A stretch of DNA of 64,000 nucleotides from NCBI RefSeq assembly GCF_024919295.1, contig NZ_JANWTC010000007.1:62001-126000 (forward strand). The letters are read 5' to 3'. The notes beneath the pieces were generated by a model. The model was not told the origin of the DNA. It was given only the letters and a program-made list of their open reading frames with translations, and did no database searches. A program made the position numbers and the translations under genes. Source of the DNA: Corynebacterium lemuris (GTDB lineage: Bacteria; Actinomycetota; Actinomycetes; Mycobacteriales; Mycobacteriaceae). Positions 41,857 through 49,952 of this stretch are shown here, in pieces. The stretch's first letter is position 1. Each line of letters begins with the position of its first letter.

Positions 41857-43113
41857 ATGATCCGCAACCTCGGCGAGAAGTACTCGCCCCTCTATTTCCT
41901 CGCCGCCCTCGGCTTCGGCGGCATGTCCGTCTTCTTCTTCATGGCCTTCATGCACATCACCCCGCACCCGGAGACCCCCATGCCGACCTTCGAGTCCATC
42001 ACCGCGGCCTACGTCGACGGTGACGGATTCATGCGGACAGTCATCGTCATCGGCTATGTCGGCATGATGGCGGCCCTGATCATGCACCTCGCCCTGCTGG
42101 CGTGGAACTTCCGGGAATTCGGTCTTTTCCGCCAGACCGAGACCTACCGGGCACTGAAGTCCACCAACGCCGAGGTCACCCTCATGGCCATCCCGCTGAC
42201 CCTGGGCATGACCATCAACGGTGCCTTCGTCGCCTCCCTGGCGCTGATTCCGGGACTGTGGGGCATCATCCAGTCCCTCATGCCCTTCGCGCTGCTCGCC
42301 TACGGCACCGTCGGGCTCGTCGCCCTGGTCATCATGACCAACTACCTGCGCCGCATCATCGCCGGCGGCTTCAGTTTCGAGGCCAACGGCGGCCTCAACC
42401 AGCTCATCGCCGCCTTCGCCTTCTCCATGGTCGCAGTCGGTTTCGCCGCCCCCGCAGCCATGGGCACGGACACCCTGGTCGTCCTGACCGGTGTCTGGGG
42501 TTCCATCCTCTTCGGCATCATCTCGCTGATCCTCTTCGGCGTCTTCCTCGTCGCCGGCATCATGAGCATCATGCGCTACGGCCTGGCGCTGCCGAACTCC
42601 GCCACCCTGTGGCTCGCGGTCCCCGTCCTCACCCTCTGGGCCATCACCGTCCTGCGTGACCGCCACGGCATGCAGACGCTCATCGACGCCGGCCCCGCCG
42701 GCCCTCAGGACCACCCCGGTTCCTCGGTCGGGCTGATGCTGTTCCTGTCCTTCATCATCCTCACCCAGGTCGCCTTCCTGGGCCTCGGCTTCGTCGTCAT
42801 GCGCGCCAACGGCTTCTTCCGGACATTCGTCCTGGGCCGTGAGGTCACCTCCCCCGTCGCCTTCACCCTGGTCTGCCCGGGCGTCGGCCTGGCCGTCCTG
42901 TCGATGTTCTTCATCAACGTCGGCCTGATCCAGAACGGGCTCGTCGAGAAGTTCTCCGCCACCTACTACGGGCTGCTGCTCATTCCGGCCATCATCGCCA
43001 CCGTCACCCTGTGGCTCGCGCTGACCCTCTTCCGCAACCAGCTGTCCACCGCCAGCCGCTTCGGACGGGAACAGGCCGCGGCCGCCCGCGAGGGTGCTCT
43101 CATCGAGGCCTGA
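41857..43113 (+). CDS. Unrecognised polytopic membrane protein under CsoR/CstR-type operators
   Basis: A 418-residue protein with about ten predicted helices; examples are YFLAALGFGGMSVFFFMAFM, VIVIGYVGMMAALIMHLALLAW and the last pair LVCPGVGLAVLSMFFINVGL and LLLIPAIIATVTLWLALTLF. The first loop contains HITPHPETPMPTFESI. I do not recognise the family with certainty; a loose resemblance to TDT/TehA-type permeases was considered. The two upstream palindromes suggest induction by copper or by reactive sulfur, so a metal or sulfur transport role is plausible. Start codon follows GAAAGGTGG. No gene for the repressor lies in the window. Confidence 0.7.
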   Translation: MIRNLGEKYSPLYFLAALGFGGMSVFFFMAFMHITPHPETPMPTFESITAAYVDGDGFMRTVIVIGYVGMMAALIMHLALLAWNFREFGLFRQTETYRALKSTNAEVTLMAIPLTLGMTINGAFVASLALIPGLWGIIQSLMPFALLAYGTVGLVALVIMTNYLRRIIAGGFSFEANGGLNQLIAAFAFSMVAVGFAAPAAMGTDTLVVLTGVWGSILFGIISLILFGVFLVAGIMSIMRYGLALPNSATLWLAVPVLTLWAITVLRDRHGMQTLIDAGPAGPQDHPGSSVGLMLFLSFIILTQVAFLGLGFVVMRANGFFRTFVLGREVTSPVAFTLVCPGVGLAVLSMFFINVGLIQNGLVEKFSATYYGLLLIPAIIATVTLWLALTLFRNQLSTASRFGREQAAAAREGALIEA

Positions 43114-43136
43114 ACCCCGCTTATCGACGCCGTGTA

Positions 43137-43152
43137 AGTGACGCGCGTCACT
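43137..43152. promoter_or_regulatory. CRP/FNR (GlxR-like) operator upstream of the cupin gene
   Basis: AGTGACGCGCGTCACT is a perfect 16-bp palindrome with the GTGA-N6-TCAC pattern of the Crp/Fnr family. A possible -10 (TAGCCT) follows about 15 bp later. Confidence 0.5.
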
Positions 43153-43202
43153 GAAGTTCCGGGTAGCCTGGGGTCAGCCACGAACGAACAAGGGAGGACA
43201 CC

Positions 43203-43547
43203 ATGTCCATCGTCGATGATAAGGCCCGTCAGCTGCTCGAGGAGGCCTGCGCCTCGGAACACGGGCGCGCAGCGAAGATGCTGGTCAATGACGGGCCGCT
43301 GCGCCAGACCGTCATCGCCATGCGGGAGGGCACGATGCTGCAGGAGCATAATTCACCGCCGGCGGCCTCGATCTTCCTCTTCAGCGGGCAGGTGACCGTC
43401 AAGGGGCAGGCGGAGGAGACCATCGGCGAGGGGCAGCTGGTGACGCTGACCCACCAGCGCCACTCGGTCTCCGCGATCAAAGACTCGGTCTTCCTGCTGA
43501 CCACCGTAACCAATGTGGAGGGGCAGGGTTCCCACGACGGGGAGTGA
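43203..43547 (+). CDS. Small cupin-domain protein
   Basis: A 114-residue single-domain cupin. After a helical start (DDKARQLLEEACASEHGRAAKML) the barrel reads RQTVIAMREGTMLQEHNSPPAASIFLFSGQVTVKG and EGQLVTLTHQRHSVSAIKDSVFLLTTV. The HNSP and HQRHSV histidines are probable metal ligands. Such proteins can be enzymes or sensors; nothing here fixes the role. The ATG has GGGAGGAC upstream. A Crp/Fnr-like palindrome lies 50 bp before the start, so expression is probably controlled by GlxR or an FNR-type regulator. Confidence 0.8.
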   Translation: MSIVDDKARQLLEEACASEHGRAAKMLVNDGPLRQTVIAMREGTMLQEHNSPPAASIFLFSGQVTVKGQAEETIGEGQLVTLTHQRHSVSAIKDSVFLLTTVTNVEGQGSHDGE

Positions 43548-43548
43548 C

Positions 43549-44064
43549 CTACCCCTGCTCATCCTCCGGTTCGCAGAGGGACACCTGGCTGATGAGTTCC
43601 TCCGGTGCCCCCGTGGCCCGGAGGTTTTCCTCGTCGTAGCAGGGGTACTGCGTGAACACGTCACGCCCGTCGTGCGGATGGCTCAGCCAGCGCCCGTCCC
43701 GGTAGTGGAAGACCAGGACGTGATCGGTCTGGGCCTGCCCTGCCCGGGCCCAGGCCCCGTCGCAGAACATCACCACGGGGCTGGTGAACTCATCCAGGAA
43801 GAAGTCCGGCTCGCAGCTGCCCGGCCGGTCCGGGGTCGTGGGTGGGGTCACCTGGGTCGTGGTGGTGGCAAGGGTGGGCGTGCCCGGATCCGGGGTTCCG
43901 GTGGTTGTGGCTGTGGTTGTCGGCATGGTGGCCCCGGGTGTCACCGTCATCGTCTCGGTCACCGTACCTGCGGCCGAATCGCCGTCGTCGGTGCAGGCGC
44001 TGAGGAACAGGGCGGCTCCGAGGGTGAGCAGGACGGTCAGCGGCCGGGGGTGGTGGAGGATCAC
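43549..44064 (-). CDS. Lipoprotein, member of a two-copy local family
   Basis: A 171-residue lipoprotein. The signal peptide ends in a lipobox LFLSAC, followed by a Thr/Pro-rich linker of about 60 residues and a compact C-terminal domain of about 90 residues. That domain has four cysteines (SCEPDFF, MFCDGAW, YPCYDEE, SLCEPED). The domain is clearly paralogous to the lipoprotein at 45106-45525. Function is unknown. It overlaps nothing but is convergent with the cupin gene. A palindrome of GlxR type lies 22 bp upstream of its start. Confidence 0.8.
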   Translation of the reverse strand: MILHHPRPLTVLLTLGAALFLSACTDDGDSAAGTVTETMTVTPGATMPTTTATTTGTPDPGTPTLATTTTQVTPPTTPDRPGSCEPDFFLDEFTSPVVMFCDGAWARAGQAQTDHVLVFHYRDGRWLSHPHDGRDVFTQYPCYDEENLRATGAPEELISQVSLCEPEDEQG

Positions 44065-44085
44065 GGTGGACTCCCTGGATTGGCG

Positions 44086-44099
44086 GTGATGTACATCAC
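44086..44099. promoter_or_regulatory. GlxR-type operator
   Basis: GTGATGTACATCAC is a perfect palindrome matching the GlxR consensus core GTGA-N2-TA-N2-TCAC at every defined position. It lies between the lipoprotein gene start (44064) and the AlkZ-like gene start (44166). Confidence 0.6.
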
Positions 44100-44152
44100 T
44101 GAATCTACCCGTCCAGGCCGGGCGGAGGCAGGGAAAGCTAGCGGCGATCAGT

Positions 44153-44158
44153 CATACT
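44153..44158 (+). promoter_or_regulatory. Candidate -10 element (CATACT), leaderless
   Basis: CATACT ends 7 nt before the ATG at 44166 without a ribosome binding site. Confidence 0.4.
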
Positions 44159-44165
44159 GGGGGTC

Positions 44166-45146
44166 ATGACCACACTGCCGGAGCTGCGTGCCCGAAGGAT
44201 CATCGCCCAGGGGCTGGTGGGGGCGTCGAGAAGCGCGGTCGAGGCCGCCCGCTGGATGCTCGCGCTGCAGGGGCAGACATACCCGGCCGGGATCCGGGCA
44301 CTGGCGCTGCGCGGCCCGGGTGACGACGCCGCCGTCCTCAGCGCCGTCAACCGCTTCAAGGTTGTGCGGGCCTGGCCGCAGCGGGGGACGCTGCACTTCC
44401 TGGCTGCGGAGGACGCGCGCTGGCTCATGCGCCTGTGCAACCCCCGGGTGGCGCGTGCCCAGGCGGGTAGACGGCCCGGGCTGGGACTGCGCGAGGAGGA
44501 CGTGACGGTTGCCCGCGAGGCCTTTCACGCCGAACTCCTGGCCCGGGGAACGCAGGACCCGCTGCCGCGGCCGCAGGCCTACGAGGTTTTCGCGGCGGCC
44601 GGGGTGGATCCGGGGGACAACCGGGGCCCGCACCTGTTGCGCGCCTTCGGCGGTGAGGGCGATGTGGTGCAGGGCCCCAGGATCGGGGCCGTGGAGACTT
44701 TCGTGCACGTGGACAGTCTCCCGGTGGTCCAGCGTGAACTGGCGGGGGAGGAGGCCCTGGCGGAACTGGGTACCCGCTACCTGCACTCCCACGGCCCGGC
44801 CTCCGTGAAGGATCTCGTCTGGTGGGCGGGCCTGACCGTCGCGCAGGCGAAGAAGGCGGTGGCGCTGGCCCGGGATGTCGTGCCGCTGACCGTTGGTGGT
44901 GAGGAGTACTGGATGGGGCAGTGGCAGACGGATGTCACTGGGCAGGAGCTGCAGGAGGCGCTGGCCGCGAGCTTCGAGCTGCCCGCCTTCGACGAGATCC
45001 TGCTCGGCTACGGCGATAAATCCCTCGTCCTGGCTGACGAACTGCGCCCGCAGGTACTGACGAAGAATGGGCTGAGCTGGCCCTTCCTGATGACGGAGGG
45101 TGTGGTTACAGGGCCGGTGAATCGCAGAGCAGGGTCTGCCCGATGA
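44166..45146 (+). CDS. AlkZ/YcaQ-like winged-helix DNA glycosylase family protein, apparently shortened at the C-terminus
   Basis: A 326-residue member of the HTH_42 family, whose characterised members AlkZ and YcaQ excise alkylated or cross-linked bases. The catalytic QxQ signature is seen as LQGQ (Gln35 and Gln37). Other family stretches are AWPQRGTLHFLAAEDARWLMRL, GPASVKDLVWWAGLTVAQAKKAV and LPAFDEILLGYGDKS. Family members normally continue past N-G-x-F-x-P-x-V-DG-VVGTW for several dozen residues. Here NGLSWPFLMTEGVVTG is followed by only nine unrelated residues and a stop. The end overlaps the convergent lipoprotein gene by 41 bp, which looks like a secondary junction. Activity is uncertain. 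Confidence 0.75.
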   Translation: MTTLPELRARRIIAQGLVGASRSAVEAARWMLALQGQTYPAGIRALALRGPGDDAAVLSAVNRFKVVRAWPQRGTLHFLAAEDARWLMRLCNPRVARAQAGRRPGLGLREEDVTVAREAFHAELLARGTQDPLPRPQAYEVFAAAGVDPGDNRGPHLLRAFGGEGDVVQGPRIGAVETFVHVDSLPVVQRELAGEEALAELGTRYLHSHGPASVKDLVWWAGLTVAQAKKAVALARDVVPLTVGGEEYWMGQWQTDVTGQELQEALAASFELPAFDEILLGYGDKSLVLADELRPQVLTKNGLSWPFLMTEGVVTGPVNRRAGSAR

Positions 45147-45525
45147 GCGCCTCAGGTGCACCATCGGCGCGCAGGGCCGCCTCGTTGTGGCAGGGGTAGT
45201 TGGAGGGCCAGCTGGTCCCGTCGGCCTGGCGTATCTGCCACCCACCGTCCCGGAACTGGAAGAGCAGGATTGCATCGGTCTGCTGCTGGCCGGCCTCTGC
45301 CCAGGCGCCGTCGCAGAAGAGCACGACGGGCGAATCGAAGACATTGAGGAAGGCCGACTCCTCACAGCTGCCGGCGGGCACGGTTGTCGTGGTGGTGTCG
45401 GCTGCGGGCGCGACGCTGAGGAGCGTGGTGTCGGTGCTCGCCGGGGAGGCGGAGTCTGTGCTGGCGGCGCAGCCGCTCAGGAGCATTGCGGCGCTGATGA
45501 CGACGGCGGTTCGAATGTAGACCAT
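45106..45525 (-). CDS. Lipoprotein, second member of the local family
   Basis: A 139-residue lipoprotein with a signal peptide ending in MLLSGCAAS. Its Ser/Thr-rich linker is shorter than in the 43549-44064 protein. The C-terminal domain repeats the same framework: SPVVLFCDGAWAEAGQQQTD here and SPVVMFCDGAWARAGQAQTD there, with matching cysteines. The ATG at 45525 is preferred because AGGAGCG lies 6 nt upstream; the frame is open to 45564. The two paralogues bracket the AlkZ-like gene, and this one overlaps its end. The 240-bp gap upstream shows nothing further except the paaZ terminator. Confidence 0.8.
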   Translation of the reverse strand: MVYIRTAVVISAAMLLSGCAASTDSASPASTDTTLLSVAPAADTTTTTVPAGSCEESAFLNVFDSPVVLFCDGAWAEAGQQQTDAILLFQFRDGGWQIRQADGTSWPSNYPCHNEAALRADGAPEALIGQTLLCDSPAL

Positions 45526-45716
45526 AGGGCGCTCCTGGGGTGCCGGTACTGTGCTCCCAATCATAGTTGATGCGTTATGTGATCGTCGGATTATCGCGCG
45601 GAAGGCAGCGGTCCGGACAGTTGTCGGCGATCCCGGAAACCGTCACGGTTATGTCCGTGTCCGGAAAAGTGTGGGATCAAGGGGGTGGTTAAGCTGGCAA
45701 TCGGCAGAAAGACAAC

Positions 45717-45751
45717 GCGCCGGGAAAAGCATCAGATGCTTTTCCCGGCGC
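45717..45751 (-). terminator. Long perfect hairpin after paaZ
   Basis: GCGCCGGGAAAAGCAT and ATGCTTTTCCCGGCGC form a perfect 16-bp stem with a CAG loop, 14 bp beyond the paaZ stop. There is no long U-tract, but the stem stability makes a terminator likely. Confidence 0.75.
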
Positions 45752-45765
45752 ACCGTCAGGACGGG

Positions 45766-47850
45766 TTACTTGTTCCAGTTGGCGTAGGTGGTGTCCACCT
45801 TCTCCACGAGGGTGAGCACGTCATAGGAGGCGACGAGCTCGTCGTTCTGGTTGAACAGGGCGGCGTCCCAGCAGACCTCGCCGTAGTCGTCGGTGACGCG
45901 CGGGGTGATGCGCTTGGCGGTCAGTTCGATGCGCACGGAGTCGTCGTAGGTGACCGGAGTGATGAAGCGCAGGTTCTCCAGGCCGTAGTTGGCCAGGACC
46001 GGGCCCGGGGCGGGCTCGACGAACAGACCGGCGGCCCAGGAGACCAGGAGATAGCCGTGGGCGACGCGGCGGGGGAAGAAGGGGTTGGCGGTGGCGGCCT
46101 CCTCGTCGACGTGGGCGTAGAAGGTATCGCCGGTTTCCTCCGCGAAGGCAAGGATCTCCTCGAGGGAGACGTGGCGCAGGTCGGAAGCGAACTGGTCGCC
46201 GATGCGCAGGGTGGCCAGGTCCTTGCGGAAGGGGTGGGTGGCGGTGCCGGCGTCGACGTCCGCGCGGGTGACCTTGTTGACCTTCGCGCCGCGAACCCAC
46301 TCGCCCGTGATGGCGGTGAGGTGCTCCGGGCTGCCCTGGATGGCGGTGCGCTGCATGTAGTGCTTGACGCCGCGGATGCCGCCGAGCTCCTCGCCGCCGC
46401 CGGCGCGGCCCGGGCCGCCGTGGACGAGGTGGGGGAGCGGGGAGCCGTGGCCGGTGGAGGTCTTCGCGTCGTCCCGGTCGAGGAAGTGCAGGCGGCCGTG
46501 GAACGCGCCGATGTTGTGGGCGTAGGTGGCGGCGAGCTCGGGAGAGTGGGTGATCACGGAGGCGACCAGGGAGCCCCTGCCCCGTTCGGCGAGGCGGAGG
46601 GCGTCGGTGGTGTCGGTGTAGCCGATGATGGACACGACCGGGCCGAAAGCCTCGACATCGTGGACGGCGTCGGTGTCGGCGTCCGCGAAGGTGAGGATGG
46701 TGGGGGCGAAGAAGGCGCCCTCCAGCTGATCCGGGCCGCCGGTGACCAGCTGACCACCGGCGGCGATGAGTTTCTCGACGGCCGCGGCGACGTCGTCACG
46801 CTGTTCCTGGGAGACCAGGGGGCCCATGGTGGCATCCGGGTCGCGCGGGTCACCGGGGACAACCTTCGCGTTGAGGCGCTCGGTCAGGGCGGTGGCGACG
46901 GTGTCGATGAGCGGGGTGGGGACGATGGCGCGGCGGATGGCGGTGCACTTCTGGCCGGCCTTGGAGGTCATCTCCACGAACAGGGCCTTGATGTAGGCCT
47001 CGAACTCGGGGGAGTCGACGGTGACGTCCTCGCCGAGGATCGCGGCGTTGAGGGAATCGGCCTCCGCGGTGAACCGCACGCCGTTGACCTGGACGTTCTC
47101 GTGGGAACGTAGGGTGGCGGCGGTGGCTGCGGAACCGGTGAAAGCAACGTGGTCACGGTGGTCGAGGTGGTCGAGCAGGTCCCGGGCGGAACCGGAGATG
47201 AGCTGGATGGAGCCCTCCGGGAGGATGCCGGACTCGACCATGAGGCGCACGCAGGCGGCGGTGACGTAGCCGGTGGGGGTAGCCGGCTTCACCAGAGTGG
47301 GCATACCCGCGATGAAGGAGGGGGCGAACTTCTCCAGCATGCCCCAGACGGGGAAGTTAAAGGCGTTGATCTGCACCGCCACGCCCGGCAGGGTGGTGTA
47401 GATGTGGGTGCCCAGGAAGCTGTTGTCCCGGGAGAGGATCTCGGTGGGGCCGTCGACGATGATGTGACCGTTGGGCAGTTCGCGGCGGCCCTTGGAGGAG
47501 AAGGTGAACAGGGTGGAGATGCCGCCGTCGATGTCGACGCCGTTGTCGCGGCGGTTTGCACCGGTGCGGTAGGCCAGCTCGTAAAGCTCGTCCTTGTGTT
47601 CACCGAGGTAGAGGGCGAGCTCCTTGAGCTTGAGGGAACGCTCGTGGATGGTCAGGTCGCGGAGGTTGCGCTGGCCGGTGGTGCGGGCGTGGTCGATGGC
47701 GCCGGCCAGGTCGAGGCCGTCGGTGGAGACGGTGGCGACGATCTCTCCGGTGGAGGCGTCGGCGACCTCGGTGACGCGGGAGGGGTTCTGGGGTGTGACC
47801 CAGGTGCCGGAGAGGTAGCTGGGGACGAGGGTGTCGGTGAGAGTGGGCAT
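45766..47850 (-). CDS. paaZ: Bifunctional oxepin-CoA hydrolase / 3-oxo-5,6-dehydrosuberyl-CoA semialdehyde dehydrogenase
   Basis: A 694-residue fusion that opens the oxepin-CoA ring of the phenylacetate pathway and oxidises the resulting aldehyde. The N-terminal aldehyde dehydrogenase (about 1-520) contains [44 protein letters not shown] and the catalytic Cys in [16 protein letters not shown]. The C-terminal MaoC-like R-specific hydratase domain (about 545-690) shows [32 protein letters not shown] with the Asp/His pair. It has its own promoter with a PaaR box, is divergent from a thioesterase gene, and ends at a strong hairpin. Both domains look intact. Confidence 0.95.
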   Translation of the reverse strand: MPTLTDTLVPSYLSGTWVTPQNPSRVTEVADASTGEIVATVSTDGLDLAGAIDHARTTGQRNLRDLTIHERSLKLKELALYLGEHKDELYELAYRTGANRRDNGVDIDGGISTLFTFSSKGRRELPNGHIIVDGPTEILSRDNSFLGTHIYTTLPGVAVQINAFNFPVWGMLEKFAPSFIAGMPTLVKPATPTGYVTAACVRLMVESGILPEGSIQLISGSARDLLDHLDHRDHVAFTGSAATAATLRSHENVQVNGVRFTAEADSLNAAILGEDVTVDSPEFEAYIKALFVEMTSKAGQKCTAIRRAIVPTPLIDTVATALTERLNAKVVPGDPRDPDATMGPLVSQEQRDDVAAAVEKLIAAGGQLVTGGPDQLEGAFFAPTILTFADADTDAVHDVEAFGPVVSIIGYTDTTDALRLAERGRGSLVASVITHSPELAATYAHNIGAFHGRLHFLDRDDAKTSTGHGSPLPHLVHGGPGRAGGGEELGGIRGVKHYMQRTAIQGSPEHLTAITGEWVRGAKVNKVTRADVDAGTATHPFRKDLATLRIGDQFASDLRHVSLEEILAFAEETGDTFYAHVDEEAATANPFFPRRVAHGYLLVSWAAGLFVEPAPGPVLANYGLENLRFITPVTYDDSVRIELTAKRITPRVTDDYGEVCWDAALFNQNDELVASYDVLTLVEKVDTTYANWNK

Positions 47851-47875
47851 CGTAACGAGCCTTCCTGAGATAATT

Positions 47876-47897
47876 AGTGACCGAACGAACGGTCAGT
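47876..47897. promoter_or_regulatory. PaaR-type operator between paaZ and the thioesterase gene
   Basis: AGTGACCG and CGGTCAGT half-sites flank AACGAA. This fits the corynebacterial PaaR motif (ACTNACCG-NNCGNN-CGGTNAGT) at all but one defined position. Confidence 0.75.
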
Positions 47898-47907
47898 ATT
47901 TGGGGCC

Positions 47908-47915
47908 AGTATAAT
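47908..47915. promoter_or_regulatory. Overlapping -10 elements on both strands (AGTATAAT)
   Basis: On the plus strand TATAAT (47910-47915) serves the thioesterase gene; on the minus strand TATACT (47908-47913) serves paaZ. AATACT (minus, 47895-47900) directly beside the PaaR box is an alternative paaZ -10. Confidence 0.5.
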
Positions 47916-47953
47916 CAAAATCACATTTTCCGCCACCCCCTGAAGGAGTAACT

Positions 47954-48352
47954 GTGGAGCCCTGGACCATCGAACTCGGAGAACTGGACCGAAAAATGGG
48001 GGTTGAAGTGCTCGAACAGTCCCCGGAACGGGTGGTGGCGACCATGCCGGTCGACGGCAACCGTCAGTCGCTGGGACTTCTGCACGGGGGAGCCATGGTG
48101 GCCATCGCCGAGGCGGTGGGTTCCTGGGCTGCGGTCATCCACGCCTCGACGATGGGGAAGGTGGCCGTCGGCGTGGACATCAACGCCACCCACCACATAT
48201 CCGGACTATCGGGCCTGGTCACCGCCACCGCCACGGCCATCCGGCTCGGGCGGACGCTGACCAGCCACGAGGTGATCCTCACGGATGAACAGGGCCGCAG
48301 GCTGTGCACGGCGCGGATCACCAACGCGATCGTGGACAAGCGTCAGGCGTAG
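47954..48352 (+). CDS. Hotdog-fold acyl-CoA thioesterase (PaaI/MenI-like)
   Basis: A 132-residue single hotdog domain. The catalytic region reads NRQSLGLLHGGAMVAIAEAVGSWAA, with the HGG and the acidic Glu expected for 4-hydroxybenzoyl-CoA/DHNA-CoA-type thioesterases. The next strand, VGVDINATHHISGLSGLVTATA, is typical. It probably releases CoA from dead-end aryl-CoA intermediates of the phenylacetate pathway, as PaaI does; a menaquinone role is possible. It starts at GTG behind GAAGGAG. A shared regulatory region with paaZ places it in the PaaR regulon. It overlaps the end of paaH by 10 bp. Confidence 0.83.
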   Translation: MEPWTIELGELDRKMGVEVLEQSPERVVATMPVDGNRQSLGLLHGGAMVAIAEAVGSWAAVIHASTMGKVAVGVDINATHHISGLSGLVTATATAIRLGRTLTSHEVILTDEQGRRLCTARITNAIVDKRQA

Positions 48353-49179
48353 GTGTAGAAACCCTTGCCGGACTTGCGGCCCAGCTCACCGCGCGCGACC
48401 ATGTCGCGCATGAGCTGCGGGGGAGTGAAATTCTCCCCGAGGGTGGACTCGAGGTACTCCGCGATGCCCAGGCGGACATCCAGGCCGACGATGTCCGTCA
48501 GCGCCAGCGGCCCGACCGGGAATTTGTAGCCCAGCACCATGGCGTTGTCGATGTCCTCCGGGCTGGCCACCCCCTCCTCGACCATGCGGATCGCCTCCAG
48601 GGCGATGACCACACCCAGGCGGGAGGAGGCGAAACCGGGGGCGTCCTTGACCACGATCGGGGTCTTGCCCAGCCCCTCCACCCAGCCGCGGGCCTCCTGG
48701 ACGAGCGCTTCCGGGGTGGAGTCCGCGACGACGATCTCCACCAGTTTCGAGGCCGGCACCGGGTTGAAGAAGTGCAGGCCGATGACGTCATTGTCCACGG
48801 TGACGGCCAGGTCGGAGACAGACAGGGAGGACGTGTTCGTCGCGATGGCGGCCGCCGGGGCGTGCTCCGCGATCTTCCGGAAGGAGGAGACCTTCAGCTC
48901 CATCGACTCCGGCACAGCCTCCACCACCAGCGGCAGACCGGCGAAGGCGGCGGCGTCGGTGGTGACGGTCAGACGCGCCAGCCATTCCTCGGCCGTGCCT
49001 GCCGCGCCGCGGCGGATGGACCCCTCCACGTCGGCGGCGATGCGCTCACGGGCGGCAGCAACGGCCTCATCGGTGACGTCGACGACCGTCACCTCCGCTC
49101 CGGCGGCGAGGAAGGAGTGGGCGATTCCGGCACCCATGCGGCCACCGCCGAGGACACCGACTTTCTGGGGGATGTTCAT
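48343..49179 (-). CDS. paaH: 3-hydroxyacyl-CoA dehydrogenase
   Basis: A 278-residue NAD-dependent dehydrogenase. The N-terminal Rossmann motif is VGVLGGGRMGAGIAHSFLAAGAEVTVVD. The catalytic His/Glu region reads NTSSLSVSDLA and GLHFFNPVPASKLVEIV, and the C-terminal helical domain ends DMVARGELGRKSGKGFYTYA. In the operon it should oxidise 3-hydroxyadipyl-CoA to 3-oxoadipyl-CoA. The ATG at 49179 has AAGGAG upstream and lies 13 bp after paaF; the longer frame to 49812 runs through paaF. It is the last gene of the nine-gene operon. Confidence 0.92.
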   Translation of the reverse strand: MNIPQKVGVLGGGRMGAGIAHSFLAAGAEVTVVDVTDEAVAAARERIAADVEGSIRRGAAGTAEEWLARLTVTTDAAAFAGLPLVVEAVPESMELKVSSFRKIAEHAPAAAIATNTSSLSVSDLAVTVDNDVIGLHFFNPVPASKLVEIVVADSTPEALVQEARGWVEGLGKTPIVVKDAPGFASSRLGVVIALEAIRMVEEGVASPEDIDNAMVLGYKFPVGPLALTDIVGLDVRLGIAEYLESTLGENFTPPQLMRDMVARGELGRKSGKGFYTYA

Positions 49180-49192
49180 GGTGGGAAGCTCC

Positions 49193-49951
49193 TTAGTTCT
49201 TCTTGCGGTCGAGGAAGGCCTGCATGCGGTCGAACTTGGCGTCCGATTCGAAGAGGATGGCCTGCGCGATGTTGTCGACGGCCGGGTGGGCCGCCGCCGG
49301 CATCGCCATGACCTGCTTGCTGATGCGCACCGCCAGTGGATCCAGCGCGGCGATGCGGTCGGCATAGGCGTGGGCGGCGTCGAGCAGCTCAGCGGGTTCC
49401 GCGAGCTCGGTGGCCAGGTGTATGTCGTGGGCCTCGGCGCCGTCGAGGATGCGGCCGGCCAGGAGGATCTCCTTGGCGATCGCCTCCCCGACCAGCGCCT
49501 TGATGCGCCACAGCCCACCGGCCGCGGCGATGATGCCGAGGTTGGCCTCCGGCTGCCCGAACTTCGCACCGGGGGTGGCGATACGGAAGTCCGCGGCCAG
49601 GGCCAGCTCCAGACCGCCGCCGAGGGCGTAGCCGTCCACAGCGGCGATGACCGGCATCGGCAGCTGGGCGATGCGGTGGAAGATGGTGTTGTTGATGCCG
49701 CGCAGGGCATCCTCGCGGCGGCGTTCCCGCAGCTGCGCGATGTCCGCGCCGGAGGCGAAGATACCCTTCCCGCCGGCCTCACAGCCGGTGATGATGAGGA
49801 TTTTCGGCTCACGCTCGAGGTGGGCGCACACGGCGTGCAGCTCCTCGACCATCTGGTCGTCGATCGCGTTGCGCACCTCCGGGCGGGTCAGTTCCACCAG
49901 CAGGCGGTCCCCGGCGTCGGTGACGGTCAGTGCCTGGAAATCAGCGAACAT
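49193..49951 (-). CDS. paaF: 2,3-dehydroadipyl-CoA hydratase (enoyl-CoA hydratase)
   Basis: A 252-residue crotonase-fold enzyme. The oxyanion-hole regions are GKGIFASGADIAQL and AAVDGYALGGGLELALAADFRIA, and the catalytic Glu lies in FGQPEANLGIIAAAGGLWR. It would hydrate 2,3-dehydroadipyl-CoA in the phenylacetate pathway, the PaaF step. Assignment as PaaF rather than PaaG rests on the intact second Glu and on the neighbouring PaaG-like gene. The start at 49951 lies 1 bp after the paaJ stop, so the genes are coupled. Confidence 0.88.
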   Translation of the reverse strand: MFADFQALTVTDAGDRLLVELTRPEVRNAIDDQMVEELHAVCAHLEREPKILIITGCEAGGKGIFASGADIAQLRERRREDALRGINNTIFHRIAQLPMPVIAAVDGYALGGGLELALAADFRIATPGAKFGQPEANLGIIAAAGGLWRIKALVGEAIAKEILLAGRILDGAEAHDIHLATELAEPAELLDAAHAYADRIAALDPLAVRISKQVMAMPAAAHPAVDNIAQAILFESDAKFDRMQAFLDRKKN

Positions 49952-49952
49952 C

